Source: Aphodosoma sp045658305 (GTDB lineage Bacteria > Bacteroidota > Bacteroidia > Bacteroidales > Paludibacteraceae). Taken from it: DNA of 37,404 nucleotides. This document shows positions 22,416-30,739 of the stretch, in pieces. The position numbers and the translations under genes are program-made. The stretch spans positions 1-37,404 of the forward strand of contig JAZOUT010000124.1 of the NCBI GenBank assembly GCA_045658305.1. Direction: 5' to 3'. Below the pieces are notes generated by a model. That model saw nothing but the letters and a program-made list of their open reading frames with translations, had not been told where the DNA came from and did not search any database. How positions within the stretch are numbered: position 1 is the first letter of the stretch; every line of letters starts with the position of its first letter.

Positions 22416-23927
22416 ATGAAAAAATTATTTACACTCATCCTTTGTGCATTATCCCTTGCAGCAAATGCACAATCAATCGACTACACAAAAGATGGTCGTC
22501 ACTATTACATTGCATCACCCAATGGACGTTACTTCACAGGCACAGTAGAAGAAGGTCCAGGTTGCCTTTTTGATGCCGAAACAAAACAACACTTTGCTAC
22601 TGACGTAGATTCTATACTAATCTATGCAATCAATAACGATGGTATAGCTTGTGGTGCTCGCATGGGTCAAGCAGGTGTTTGGGTAAGAGGAGGCGAATGG
22701 AAAATGCTTACAGCCTTAGAAACAATCTCAAACCAACCAATCACAGGTGGTGAAATCTGTGGAATGTCTGCCGATGCCACCAAATTCATTGCCCTAATGT
22801 ATTATGGCGAAGGCAAAAGAATCCCAGTTTACTATGAATTAGACAAATTCGAAAATTGGGACAACAAAGACGCATGGAAATTCTCAACCCTCCCAACCCC
22901 AGGCAAAGAAGACCTATTATACAACATGGCTGCACAATTCGTTCAAGTATGTGGTATGAACTATGATGGAACACGCATCTTAGGACGCTATATGCTTGCT
23001 GATGGAAAACGTCAAGTACCATTCCTCTGGCAAAAAAATGAAGCAGGAGAATGGACATTAAACTTCGTAGCAGAACGCTGCCTATTTGTTGATGAAGTAT
23101 CAACAGGAGATATCACAATCCCAGATCGTGAAGACTTTGATAACGTCATAGACTATGACATATTCCGCCAATCAGTAGAAAAAGGCATCATCTACGACCT
23201 CTCACCATATTCACTATTTGCATGGACAGGAAGTGGACGTTATATCCCACTTTCAGCCAACGTAGCTGATGACCAAAACCCAATGGGCGAATACTATGCT
23301 GCAGTAATAGATGTTGACCGTGACACACTCATAATCCTTACAGCAGTAAGAGGAGCAGGCTCAGTATCAGTAAACGACAAAGGAGAAGTATTTGTATACA
23401 CACCTCAACTAAACACATTCCGCGACTCCTATGTAGTATCAATCGACAAACCAACAGAAGCCATCTCACTCATTGATTACACACTTCAACGCACCAATGG
23501 AGCAATAGACTTAGCTGAATACATGACATATCGTCGTGGAGGAACAGATACCAACCCAGAAATGGTAGCAGCAGCAGGTTCAGCAATTTGGGCTAATGAA
23601 GGAGATGGATTTGTAACATTCAACTATGACGAATGGAATGAAACAAAACTCCCACACTGCTATATGGTACGATTTGGAGCACCAGTAGCCATAGACAAAG
23701 TAGACGTAGAGCAACTCTCAGTATATCCAAACCCAACAAATGGCACAATCTACTTCGAAAATCAACTCACAGATGTTGCTATTTATGACATTGCAGGTAG
23801 CCTTGTTTACTCACAATCAGTGGCAGAACAATCAATCAACCTCTCATCTTTGACAGCTGGTACTTATATCCTCACGGCTAAATCGGAAGGCGCTATTATC
23901 ATCACAAAAGTAATGCTCACTCGCTAA
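22416..23927 (+). CDS. Family A4: T9SS-exported propeller-like protein, divergent
   Basis: This 503-aa protein is the most divergent family A member. It has a signal peptide (MKKLFTLILCALSLAANAQ) and a similar block layout (INNDGIACGARMGQAGVW, MSADATKFIALMYYG, MNYDGTRILGRYMLADGKRQVPFLW). The T9SS type A domain starts at about 436 (VYPNPTNGTIYFENQLTD..., IYDIAGSLVYS, LSSLTAGTYILTA). The ATG at 22416 is chosen because the signal peptide starts there and the promoter lies just upstream. The coding strand is strongly A/C-rich. A strong terminator follows, so it is probably a single-gene unit. Function is unknown. Confidence 0.8.
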   Translation: MKKLFTLILCALSLAANAQSIDYTKDGRHYYIASPNGRYFTGTVEEGPGCLFDAETKQHFATDVDSILIYAINNDGIACGARMGQAGVWVRGGEWKMLTALETISNQPITGGEICGMSADATKFIALMYYGEGKRIPVYYELDKFENWDNKDAWKFSTLPTPGKEDLLYNMAAQFVQVCGMNYDGTRILGRYMLADGKRQVPFLWQKNEAGEWTLNFVAERCLFVDEVSTGDITIPDREDFDNVIDYDIFRQSVEKGIIYDLSPYSLFAWTGSGRYIPLSANVADDQNPMGEYYAAVIDVDRDTLIILTAVRGAGSVSVNDKGEVFVYTPQLNTFRDSYVVSIDKPTEAISLIDYTLQRTNGAIDLAEYMTYRRGGTDTNPEMVAAAGSAIWANEGDGFVTFNYDEWNETKLPHCYMVRFGAPVAIDKVDVEQLSVYPNPTNGTIYFENQLTDVAIYDIAGSLVYSQSVAEQSINLSSLTAGTYILTAKSEGAIIITKVMLTR

Positions 23928-23951
23928 GATTGCGAATATATAACCTTTTCC

Positions 23952-23988
23952 AAAGACGGAACTCATAACTAAAGAGTTCCGTCTTTTT
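23952..23988 (+). terminator. Intrinsic terminator after A4
   Basis: AAAGACGGAACTC (23952-23964) pairs perfectly with GAGTTCCGTCTTT (23974-23986) and runs into T7. Confidence 0.93.
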
Positions 23989-24046
23989 TTATTCTTGTGA
24001 ACATGAAATAAGGCTGTGTGGAGGTGCCTTGTGGATTGCTTTATAG

Positions 24047-24123
24047 TATGTTTATCCTATATTTATGGTATATTTATCCTATATTTATGATATATTTATC
24101 CTATATTTATGGTATATTTATGG
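24047..24123. repeat. 11-bp tandem repeat, unit TATATTTATNN, seven copies
   Basis: Seven contiguous 11-bp units (for example TATATTTATCC and TATATTTATGG, largely alternating) lie in the A4-B3 spacer. The unit matches the repeat at 3866-3930, 20 kb away. Confidence 0.92.
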
Positions 24124-24134
24124 TATGTTGTAGA

Positions 24135-24183
24135 TAGGGAGAAGGGAGTAAGGAGTAGGTAATAGGGAACAGGGAGCAGGGGC
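24135..24183. repeat. Heptamer repeat of TAGGGAG type
   Basis: Seven degenerate 7-bp units (TAGGGAG, AAGGGAG, TAAGGAG, TAGGTAA, TAGGGAA, CAGGGAG, CAGGGGC) directly follow the 11-bp array. The same unit occurs at the stop codons at 8521 and 9131. Confidence 0.8.
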
Positions 24184-24414
24184 GGATAGTCTGGAGAGTT
24201 TGGAGCGCTACGCTTGTCCGGATTATTTCAGCCTTTGGCTGATGAGGGAGACGTAGCAGGCTACGTTTCTACTGTTTTTTCGGTCGGGTGACCGATTGTG
24301 GATAGAAGTTATAGTGATTATAGACGCTTCGCTTTTTTAGATTTTTGGTCTTGTGAGGGATTTTTTGGGAGATGTTATGGTTTTAGGTTTTTTTATAGTT
24401 TTTTCGAAAAAAGG
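24184..24414. other. Gene-free spacer with a cluster of small hairpins
   Basis: This part of the 562-bp A4-B3 spacer has no plausible gene. It holds several short palindromes: TCAGCC/GGCTGA near 24229-24244, GAGACGTAGC/GCTACGTTTC at 24248-24269, and TCGGTC/GACCGA near 24280-24295. The second repeats the terminator stem of B2 and B4. These look like degenerate dispersed hairpin elements. Confidence 0.6.
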
Positions 24415-24445
24415 CTTGCAAAATCGCAAAAAAAATATTAACTTT
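24415..24445 (+). promoter_or_regulatory. Promoter of B3
   Basis: TTG (24415-24417), a 20-nt spacer and TAACTTTG (24438-24445) precede the B3 ATG at 24490 by about 44 nt. Confidence 0.85.
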
Positions 24446-24489
24446 GCAAATTAAATGTGTAAATATAAAACCATAAAAAACAATACATT

Positions 24490-26712
24490 ATGAAAAGAAT
24501 TTTTACGCTATTATTCTGCTTGGTAAGCATTTTAGCCTTAAATGCCCAAACAGAATGTAAAACAATTGCAGAAATCAAAGCTCAACCTGACAAAACCTAC
24601 ATCAAATACATAGGTACAGCTAAAACAACATTCTACAACGGAAAAGGCACATCTTCTCAAGGCCTCTTCATGGAAGACGAAACAGGTGGTATCCTGCTTA
24701 AATCATACCTACATTCTGCCCGTACCGAAGACCCATACGCAGGAACAGGCAAAGGTTGGATTCAAGATGGTATGGAAGTTACAGGTATTCTTGGCACTTG
24801 GAGCAAAGGATCTTCTGCATCTATGCCTGGTATCACCATTGCTACAGCTGACTTAGAAGCACCATCGGGTGAACTTACTCCCTCAGGAGATAGATTTGAA
24901 ATAATACCTACGCGTATTACCATGGCAGAATTAGCCGAAAATTTAACGCTTTATGACGGTAAAGCAATCATAGTAACAGATGCGAGTGTTACTCAAGAAG
25001 GAACAAAATACTATATGAATAACATCCCCTACTATTCAAGTAAAGTATCAGTAAAAACACCATCAAAAGGAGAATTTGCCGGTATTTATGTAGGAGGTGA
25101 CTATAACCGCTTCTTCCTCATGTCAGCCGAATTAACCAAACCAATTGCATTCTTCTCTTTCTCTGACATGTCTGCCTATTATAAAAGTGTATCTGTAGAA
25201 GCTATTGACGCTGCCGTACAAGATGCTGTTTTAGTCAATTACGTAACGAAACTTGATGACAACAAAACCGTAATATTTGCTCAATATAAAGGCCTTACAG
25301 GATTTTTGAATGAAGGTATCACAATATTTGTAGATGGCGAAACAAATGTCCAAGCAGGTGATAGCATTGATGGTATATATGGGAAATACACTGACGCTTA
25401 TGCCAGCAAAACAAATATAAAAGACTTCAAAGGAGCGTACTTTACTCAATCAGTAGGCAAAAACTTCAATGTTCGCAGTCAAAACAATCCAGAGATAGTA
25501 AGTACAGGGGTGAATATCTCTGACTTATTGACAAACAAAGTATGCATGAGTTACGCCTCTCAAGTTATATCTTCTCGCTATAATGGTAAACTATATGCTG
25601 TTGATGACAAATACATGTTCAAAGTACAATACGAAATCAGCAACCCAGGCGAAGACTCTGATGAATTAGTTGCCGTTTATGACAGTATCAAAGTAATAGG
25701 AGCAAACGGATTAGACCTAAGCAAATACATAGGAAACAACATCTTGTTGTCAGGTATCTATGATGCAAAAGTAATCTATCCAGAAGAACCAACAATCATT
25801 ATTCGTACAGAAAAAGATATACTCGTAACATACTACTCATTTAAGAACATAGCCGAAATACATACAGCAGGCGAACCATTATCAACAGAAGTAATATACA
25901 ACTTAGAAAGCGAAGCAGTAGTAAACTACAAACGCACACAAGTCAATTCAGGTGTATCTCAAACATGGGCTTTCATAGAAGACGAAACAGGTGTAGTTGC
26001 TCTTGACTTAGGCTCATCAAACATAGATGCAGTAGCAGGCGATAAAATCAAAGGTATAAAAGGTGTTTATAAAGATGGTATCCGCTATGGATTCGACCAA
26101 TATCATGCACCTCAATTCTGTCTTATTGACGGAGTAGTGCCAGAAATAGTAAGTAGTGCTAATCAACTCAACATAATAGAAACAACACTAAAAGATGTAA
26201 TCTGCGACACAATGAGATATTGTAGTCGTGTAGTAAAACTCAAAAACATAGGCGGTACATTCGTCCATCACTCAGACTTTACTGGTGAAACCGATGACTA
26301 CTACATCTATGATATGGCAAACCCAGAATACGAAATGCACTACTCATTAGGAGCAGCAATCGGTTCTGTAGATCCAGACATATTAGGAGTAAACAAAATC
26401 ATAGGTGAAAACCTCACACTCACAGCATTGATGAACTTCAACTGCCTCGATGGATACTACGTATTCTATGCATTAAAATTAGAAGAACCAACAGCATTAG
26501 AAAATAATAAACTCTCCGACAACAAAGTATATACAGCTAACGGAACCCTCTACATAGAAACCCTTGGAGGACAAAATATCGAAGTATATACCATTAGCGG
26601 ACAAAATATATACACCACAACCAACTCGTCCAACATCACAGAAATCAACAACTTAGAAGGAACCGTTATAGTTAAAATCAACGAAGAAACCTACAAAGCC
26701 ATCATCAAATAA
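24490..26712 (+). CDS. Family B3: secreted multi-OB-like protein, T9SS-like tail
   Basis: This 740-aa family B member has a signal peptide (MKRIFTLLFCLVSILALNAQ). The first OB-like module (about 22-85) has TIAEIKAQPDKTYIKYIGTAKTT...LFMEDETGGILLKS. The middle contains VIFAQYKG and DSIDGIYGKY, and a late module has NIAEIHTAGEPLSTEVIYNLE...AFIEDETGVVALDLG...AGDKIKGIKGVY (about 455-530). The tail from about 678 (VYTANGTLYIETLGGQNIEVYTISGQNIY...) resembles a T9SS sorting domain. It has its own promoter and is followed by B4 after 62 bp with no terminator, so B3-B4 are probably co-transcribed. Function is unknown. Confidence 0.75.
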   Translation: MKRIFTLLFCLVSILALNAQTECKTIAEIKAQPDKTYIKYIGTAKTTFYNGKGTSSQGLFMEDETGGILLKSYLHSARTEDPYAGTGKGWIQDGMEVTGILGTWSKGSSASMPGITIATADLEAPSGELTPSGDRFEIIPTRITMAELAENLTLYDGKAIIVTDASVTQEGTKYYMNNIPYYSSKVSVKTPSKGEFAGIYVGGDYNRFFLMSAELTKPIAFFSFSDMSAYYKSVSVEAIDAAVQDAVLVNYVTKLDDNKTVIFAQYKGLTGFLNEGITIFVDGETNVQAGDSIDGIYGKYTDAYASKTNIKDFKGAYFTQSVGKNFNVRSQNNPEIVSTGVNISDLLTNKVCMSYASQVISSRYNGKLYAVDDKYMFKVQYEISNPGEDSDELVAVYDSIKVIGANGLDLSKYIGNNILLSGIYDAKVIYPEEPTIIIRTEKDILVTYYSFKNIAEIHTAGEPLSTEVIYNLESEAVVNYKRTQVNSGVSQTWAFIEDETGVVALDLGSSNIDAVAGDKIKGIKGVYKDGIRYGFDQYHAPQFCLIDGVVPEIVSSANQLNIIETTLKDVICDTMRYCSRVVKLKNIGGTFVHHSDFTGETDDYYIYDMANPEYEMHYSLGAAIGSVDPDILGVNKIIGENLTLTALMNFNCLDGYYVFYALKLEEPTALENNKLSDNKVYTANGTLYIETLGGQNIEVYTISGQNIYTTTNSSNITEINNLEGTVIVKINEETYKAIIK

Positions 26713-26774
26713 CCACAATACTCATTTAATAAAGAAAATAACCAAACTATTATTAAAACATAAAAATATTAAAT

Positions 26775-29603
26775 ATGAAAAAAACAAACATCTTCTTTAA
26801 AGAATTGCTCACACTCGTAGCACTATTCATCTCTATTTCATCTGTTTCAGCATACACAACAGTGAAATCATTAGCAGAAATCAAACAAATGTCTGATGGA
26901 GCATTGATTATCTTTGAAGGCGAAGCAATGACAACAATGCACCTTTCTCGTAACAACTCACCAGTACCAGGCATCTTCATCCAAGATAGCAACGGTGATG
27001 CCCTATTCCTAAAACACCAATACTTCATGGCAACAAACACTTGGTTTGAAGACCCTACATATAACGGTTATAAAATGAACCAAGGAGGTACAATAGTAAA
27101 ATCTTTCTCAGGTAAATTCCGTAAAGCAACAACCACAATGCCAGCTCACATCGAATTTACAGATGAAGATATGGACTACATAGAATCAGGCTCAACCGAC
27201 AATCCCATCCCTTATAAAACACTCACAGTAGATGAATTGCTCACAAACCCTGAAAAATATGAAAACAACGTTATCAAAATAACTTCAGACGTAACAAAAA
27301 AAGGCTCAGGATTGTATGCAACAACATTCTCTTTTGTTAATGCAACAAGCGAAATGAACATCCATCTCAGTGCACAATTAGAAGGCCGCCAATTCCCAGC
27401 TAGTGGTACATTCTATGGCATTTGTGATAAATATGCAGGCAAATACCAATTCCTCATTATTGACCGTTATCACATCGAACCAACTGCATTCTTCAACATA
27501 GTTGACCTCTACAACTTCGTAGATGATAAAAACAAACAAGCCATCAGCAATGTAGAACTCGAAATCAAAGAAGCTGCACTCGTAAACTACTTTGCAAGCA
27601 TGCCAATGAACAAAAACTACTATATTCAATCTACCTGCAACGGACAAACATCAGCACTATGCGTCTCTTTAGCATCACGCACCAATGCATTAGGAATAAA
27701 TGCAGGCGATAGTATCAAAGGCCTAAAAGGATTCTATTCAAAACTTGCAGTAGAAGATGGCCTCTACAAAGGTTCTATGTTCCGTATCCAAGAAGCAAAC
27801 TTCGGCAACATACAAGTAATCAACTCAGGCAATAACATCAACTGGCAAGAACAAAAAGTATACAACATACTTCAAACACCTTCAATGTTTGAATCACGCC
27901 TCCTATCATTGCCAGTAGGAACATTCAAAAATATAAAATTCATCGAAGATGGAGTAGAAGTAGAACGCATAGCATTTGTACAATTTGATGGAGACCTCCG
28001 TAAACAATATGATACAATCAGAGTTCAAATGGCAGGTGGCAAAGACCTAACACCATATCTCGACCAACAATATGCTATCATCGGCATCTTAGACCTCTCA
28101 GAAGCAATAGCAGCTGGATATCCAACAATCCTTATTCGTGATGAAAATGACTTAGTAGGTGACCTTGAATTCGAATCAATTGGAGCAATGCTCGCAGCAG
28201 GTAAACCACTATCAACAAAAGTAACATATACAATCAAAAACCCAGTATTAGTTACATACAAATATTTCTCAGCAAACCAAATGGGCGACAACGAACACAT
28301 GTGTGGCCTATACCTACAAGATGCAACAGGCGCGATCCTCTATAAAACAGGTCAAGAAGTAGAAGGTGTAGTAGCAGGTGACTCTATTACAGGAGTAAAA
28401 GGCTCCCTTCAATACGAAGAAAATATCCCAGGGCGTCAAGAACACTACCTTAAAGCTCAAGCAACAACACCACTTACTGTTAAAAATAGTGGAAATAAAT
28501 TAGTTCCAACGACAGTAACACTTGACAAAATTGTCAATGACCCTATGAAATATGCTTCACATTTAGTGAAAATAGAAAACCTCGAAACAACAGTAAAATT
28601 CGGATTCTCACAAGGATATCCTTATGAAACAAAATTCATCTACCAAAACGGCTCAACAATGGCCGTAACATGGAAAAACCTCTATGAAAATATGTCAGTA
28701 GTAGGTGTAGTTGAATACGGCATTATGGGACATGGACTCACAATCTTCCCAATAGAAGTAAAAAATACAACAAAAACATTCGATGGAACATGCTCTCGCA
28801 TCAAAGATATTAAAAACCTAACATCAGGAACAGAATTTACATACGTAGGTAATGCAACAACAACATTTACAGACTATGAAAACGGCATCCTCATCCAAGA
28901 CTATACAGGAGGTATCCTCCTCAAAAACACAAAACTTGGAGATAAAGGTACTGCCAAAATCAAATCAGGCATGCTAATTACCAACATAAAAGGCAAATAC
29001 ATACCAGCAACAGGTGATATCCTTGCGTCAATCGAAATCACAGATACAGACATAGACAACATTACAATCAAAAACACAAACACAGGCTTTGACTGTAAAG
29101 TAACAGATGTAAACGTATTAAAATACTTCTATGGGAAATACTATGTAGGAGAAGCACTTGCATTCCGTGGACAAGAAATATCAATAAATGAAGATGGAAC
29201 ATACACACTCTACTTCAGATACTACGAATCAGGCAGTGAAGTAGAAACAGTAGTAGAACTCCCAGCCATAGCAAAAGGAAACATCGACATCACAAAAGGA
29301 GAACTAATAGGATATGCTCGCAAATTCAATGGAGTACTAACATTAGTAATCATAGGAGATGAAATCCCAGAAAAACCAGTAAAAGTAGAAGATGCAACCA
29401 TATCACATGATATATTCATGAACACTTATGGCGAACTATTTGCACCAGAAGCAACATCAATTACAATCTTTGATATAAATGGTAGAGTTGTTGCAACAGC
29501 CGAAACATCATACCTCAACCTATCTTTATTAACCAAAGGCATCTATCTAGTTCGCTCTATTTATGAAGATGGAACAACCCAAATCACCAAAATTGTAAAA
29601 TAA
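26775..29603 (+). CDS. Family B4: longest secreted multi-OB-like protein, T9SS
   Basis: This 942-aa protein has an exported N-terminus (MKKTNIFFKELLTLVALFIS, then SVSA). OB-like modules begin SLAEIKQMSDGALIIFEGEA...IFIQDSNGDALFLKH (about 33-80); a later one reads SIGAMLAAGKPLSTKVTYTIKNPVLVTYK...LYLQDATGAILYKTG (about 470-540). Unlike its siblings it has an added copy of the first module near the C-terminus (about 675-765, RIKDIKNLTSGTEFTYVGNA...ILIQDYTGGILLKN). It ends in a clear T9SS type A domain (about 880-942: FAPEATSITIFDINGRVVATA..., LSLLTKGIYLVRS, QITKIVK), lacking only the usual YPNP opening. A terminator closes the array. Function is unknown. Confidence 0.78.
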   Translation: MKKTNIFFKELLTLVALFISISSVSAYTTVKSLAEIKQMSDGALIIFEGEAMTTMHLSRNNSPVPGIFIQDSNGDALFLKHQYFMATNTWFEDPTYNGYKMNQGGTIVKSFSGKFRKATTTMPAHIEFTDEDMDYIESGSTDNPIPYKTLTVDELLTNPEKYENNVIKITSDVTKKGSGLYATTFSFVNATSEMNIHLSAQLEGRQFPASGTFYGICDKYAGKYQFLIIDRYHIEPTAFFNIVDLYNFVDDKNKQAISNVELEIKEAALVNYFASMPMNKNYYIQSTCNGQTSALCVSLASRTNALGINAGDSIKGLKGFYSKLAVEDGLYKGSMFRIQEANFGNIQVINSGNNINWQEQKVYNILQTPSMFESRLLSLPVGTFKNIKFIEDGVEVERIAFVQFDGDLRKQYDTIRVQMAGGKDLTPYLDQQYAIIGILDLSEAIAAGYPTILIRDENDLVGDLEFESIGAMLAAGKPLSTKVTYTIKNPVLVTYKYFSANQMGDNEHMCGLYLQDATGAILYKTGQEVEGVVAGDSITGVKGSLQYEENIPGRQEHYLKAQATTPLTVKNSGNKLVPTTVTLDKIVNDPMKYASHLVKIENLETTVKFGFSQGYPYETKFIYQNGSTMAVTWKNLYENMSVVGVVEYGIMGHGLTIFPIEVKNTTKTFDGTCSRIKDIKNLTSGTEFTYVGNATTTFTDYENGILIQDYTGGILLKNTKLGDKGTAKIKSGMLITNIKGKYIPATGDILASIEITDTDIDNITIKNTNTGFDCKVTDVNVLKYFYGKYYVGEALAFRGQEISINEDGTYTLYFRYYESGSEVETVVELPAIAKGNIDITKGELIGYARKFNGVLTLVIIGDEIPEKPVKVEDATISHDIFMNTYGELFAPEATSITIFDINGRVVATAETSYLNLSLLTKGIYLVRSIYEDGTTQITKIVK

Positions 29604-29628
29604 CTTTTTTAAAAATTGATATTATAGT

Positions 29629-29656
29629 AGAGACGTAGCCAGCTACGTCTCTTTTT
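29629..29656 (+). terminator. Intrinsic terminator closing the A/B array
   Basis: AGAGACGTAG (29629-29638) pairs with CTACGTCTCT (29643-29652), then TTTT. The stem is nearly the same sequence as the terminator at 22286. Confidence 0.88.
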
Positions 29657-29706
29657 ATTATACAACAAAAGCATATAAGCATAACCACAAAATCCACCAA
29701 CACTAT

Positions 29707-29748
29707 TAATTCTCCACTCTTCATTCTTAATCCTTAATTCCTTACCCC
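29707..29748. repeat. Heptamer repeat of TAATTCT type
   Basis: Six degenerate 7-bp units (TAATTCT, CCACTCT, TCATTCT, TAATCCT, TAATTCC, TTACCCC) lie in the 387-bp gap between B4 and the J-domain gene. Confidence 0.7.
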
Positions 29749-29825
29749 CTTCATTGCATCAAAAGCTTGGTTTGCTTCTGAGTTTTTATCCTTTTTTGCT
29801 TGCAATGGGAATAAAATTAAAGCAA

Positions 29826-29863
29826 AAAAACAGCAACCCTCACCATACCCTCACCATACCCCC
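29826..29863. repeat. 11-bp repeat CCCTCACCATA
   Basis: Two perfect 11-bp copies of CCCTCACCATA (29837-29858) plus flanking partial units. The preceding ACAGCAACC links it to the repeat family at 32408. Confidence 0.75.
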
Positions 29864-29914
29864 AAAAAAAACTCAAATAACCCTCAAACAACAAAACACA
29901 TTAAATTAACAAAA

Positions 29915-29949
29915 ATTATGAAATATAAATTATGAATTATCAATTAAAA
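29915..29949. repeat. Heptamer repeat of ATTATGA type
   Basis: Five 7-bp units (ATTATGA, AATATAA, ATTATGA, ATTATCA, ATTAAAA) just before a weak -7-like TAACTTAG (29955-29962), which may drive the J-domain gene. The rest of the gap is AT-rich without other signals. Confidence 0.7.
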
Positions 29950-29990
29950 TCACTAACTTAGCACTTTATTTTGGATACGTATATTTTACA

Positions 29991-30737
29991 ATGGGATTAT
30001 TCAGTAAAATCATAGCAGGAGGACTAGGTTGGACACTTGGAGGACCAATAGGAGCAATTATAGGAGTAACACTTGCATCCATATTTGATAGTGATAAAAC
30101 CTCTGAATATAAGCAAGTTGAAATAAATGCCACAACTTCCAATACACAACATAGAGCAAACGACTTTCAAATAGCCTTACTAGTACTTATGTCAGCTGTT
30201 GCTAAAGCAGATGGTCGTGTAGTAAAAGATGAATTGTCAGTTATAAAACGCTTTTTAATCCAAAATTATGGTGAAGAAGGTGCACGTGAGGCTTGGCAAA
30301 TACTTAATCAATTGTTGAAACAAAATATCAATGTAGCTGAAGTCGCAACTCAATGTGCTTCGAATCTTAACTATAGTGTACGTCTTCAGTTGCTTAATAT
30401 GTTGTTCAGTATTGCAGCTGGAGATGGTATTGTCGTTGATGCAGAAATTTCTGTAATCAAGAATATAGCACGCTATATGCGTATAACTGATGCTGATTTG
30501 GCCTCTATTTCAGCAATGTTTATAAAACAATCTAATCCTGATTGGGCATACCAAGTACTCGAACTTTCGTCTAATTGTACTAATGAAGATATAAAAAAAG
30601 CATATCGTCGTATGGCAATGAAATATCATCCAGACAAAGTCAACTCATTAGGTGAAGAAGTAAAACAAAATGCCACAGAAAAATTCCGTAAAGTAAAAGA
30701 AGCATATGACCATTTAAAACAACAACGAGGAATTTAA
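29991..30737 (+). CDS. TerB-like / J-domain co-chaperone (DjlA-like)
   Basis: This 248-aa protein has a glycine-rich N-terminal hydrophobic segment (about 7-32, IIAGGLGWTLGGPIGAIIGVTLASIF) that may sit in or on the membrane. A TerB-like helical domain follows (about 55-165, QIALLVLMSAVAKADGRVVKDE and a second half FSIAAGDGIVVDAEI). The C-terminal J domain (about 185-245) carries the HPD triad in MKYHPDK, needed to stimulate DnaK ATPase. This is the layout of DjlA-type co-chaperones. Its stop lies 2 bp before the S41 protease start, so the two genes form an operon that may act in envelope protein quality control; that is inference. Confidence 0.85.
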   Translation: MGLFSKIIAGGLGWTLGGPIGAIIGVTLASIFDSDKTSEYKQVEINATTSNTQHRANDFQIALLVLMSAVAKADGRVVKDELSVIKRFLIQNYGEEGAREAWQILNQLLKQNINVAEVATQCASNLNYSVRLQLLNMLFSIAAGDGIVVDAEISVIKNIARYMRITDADLASISAMFIKQSNPDWAYQVLELSSNCTNEDIKKAYRRMAMKYHPDKVNSLGEEVKQNATEKFRKVKEAYDHLKQQRGI

Positions 30738-30739
30738 TA

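Noticed and set aside
3866..24123. CRISPR array candidates among the tandem repeats
   Set aside because: Units are 7 or 11 bp, directly adjacent with no spacers, and no cas genes are present.
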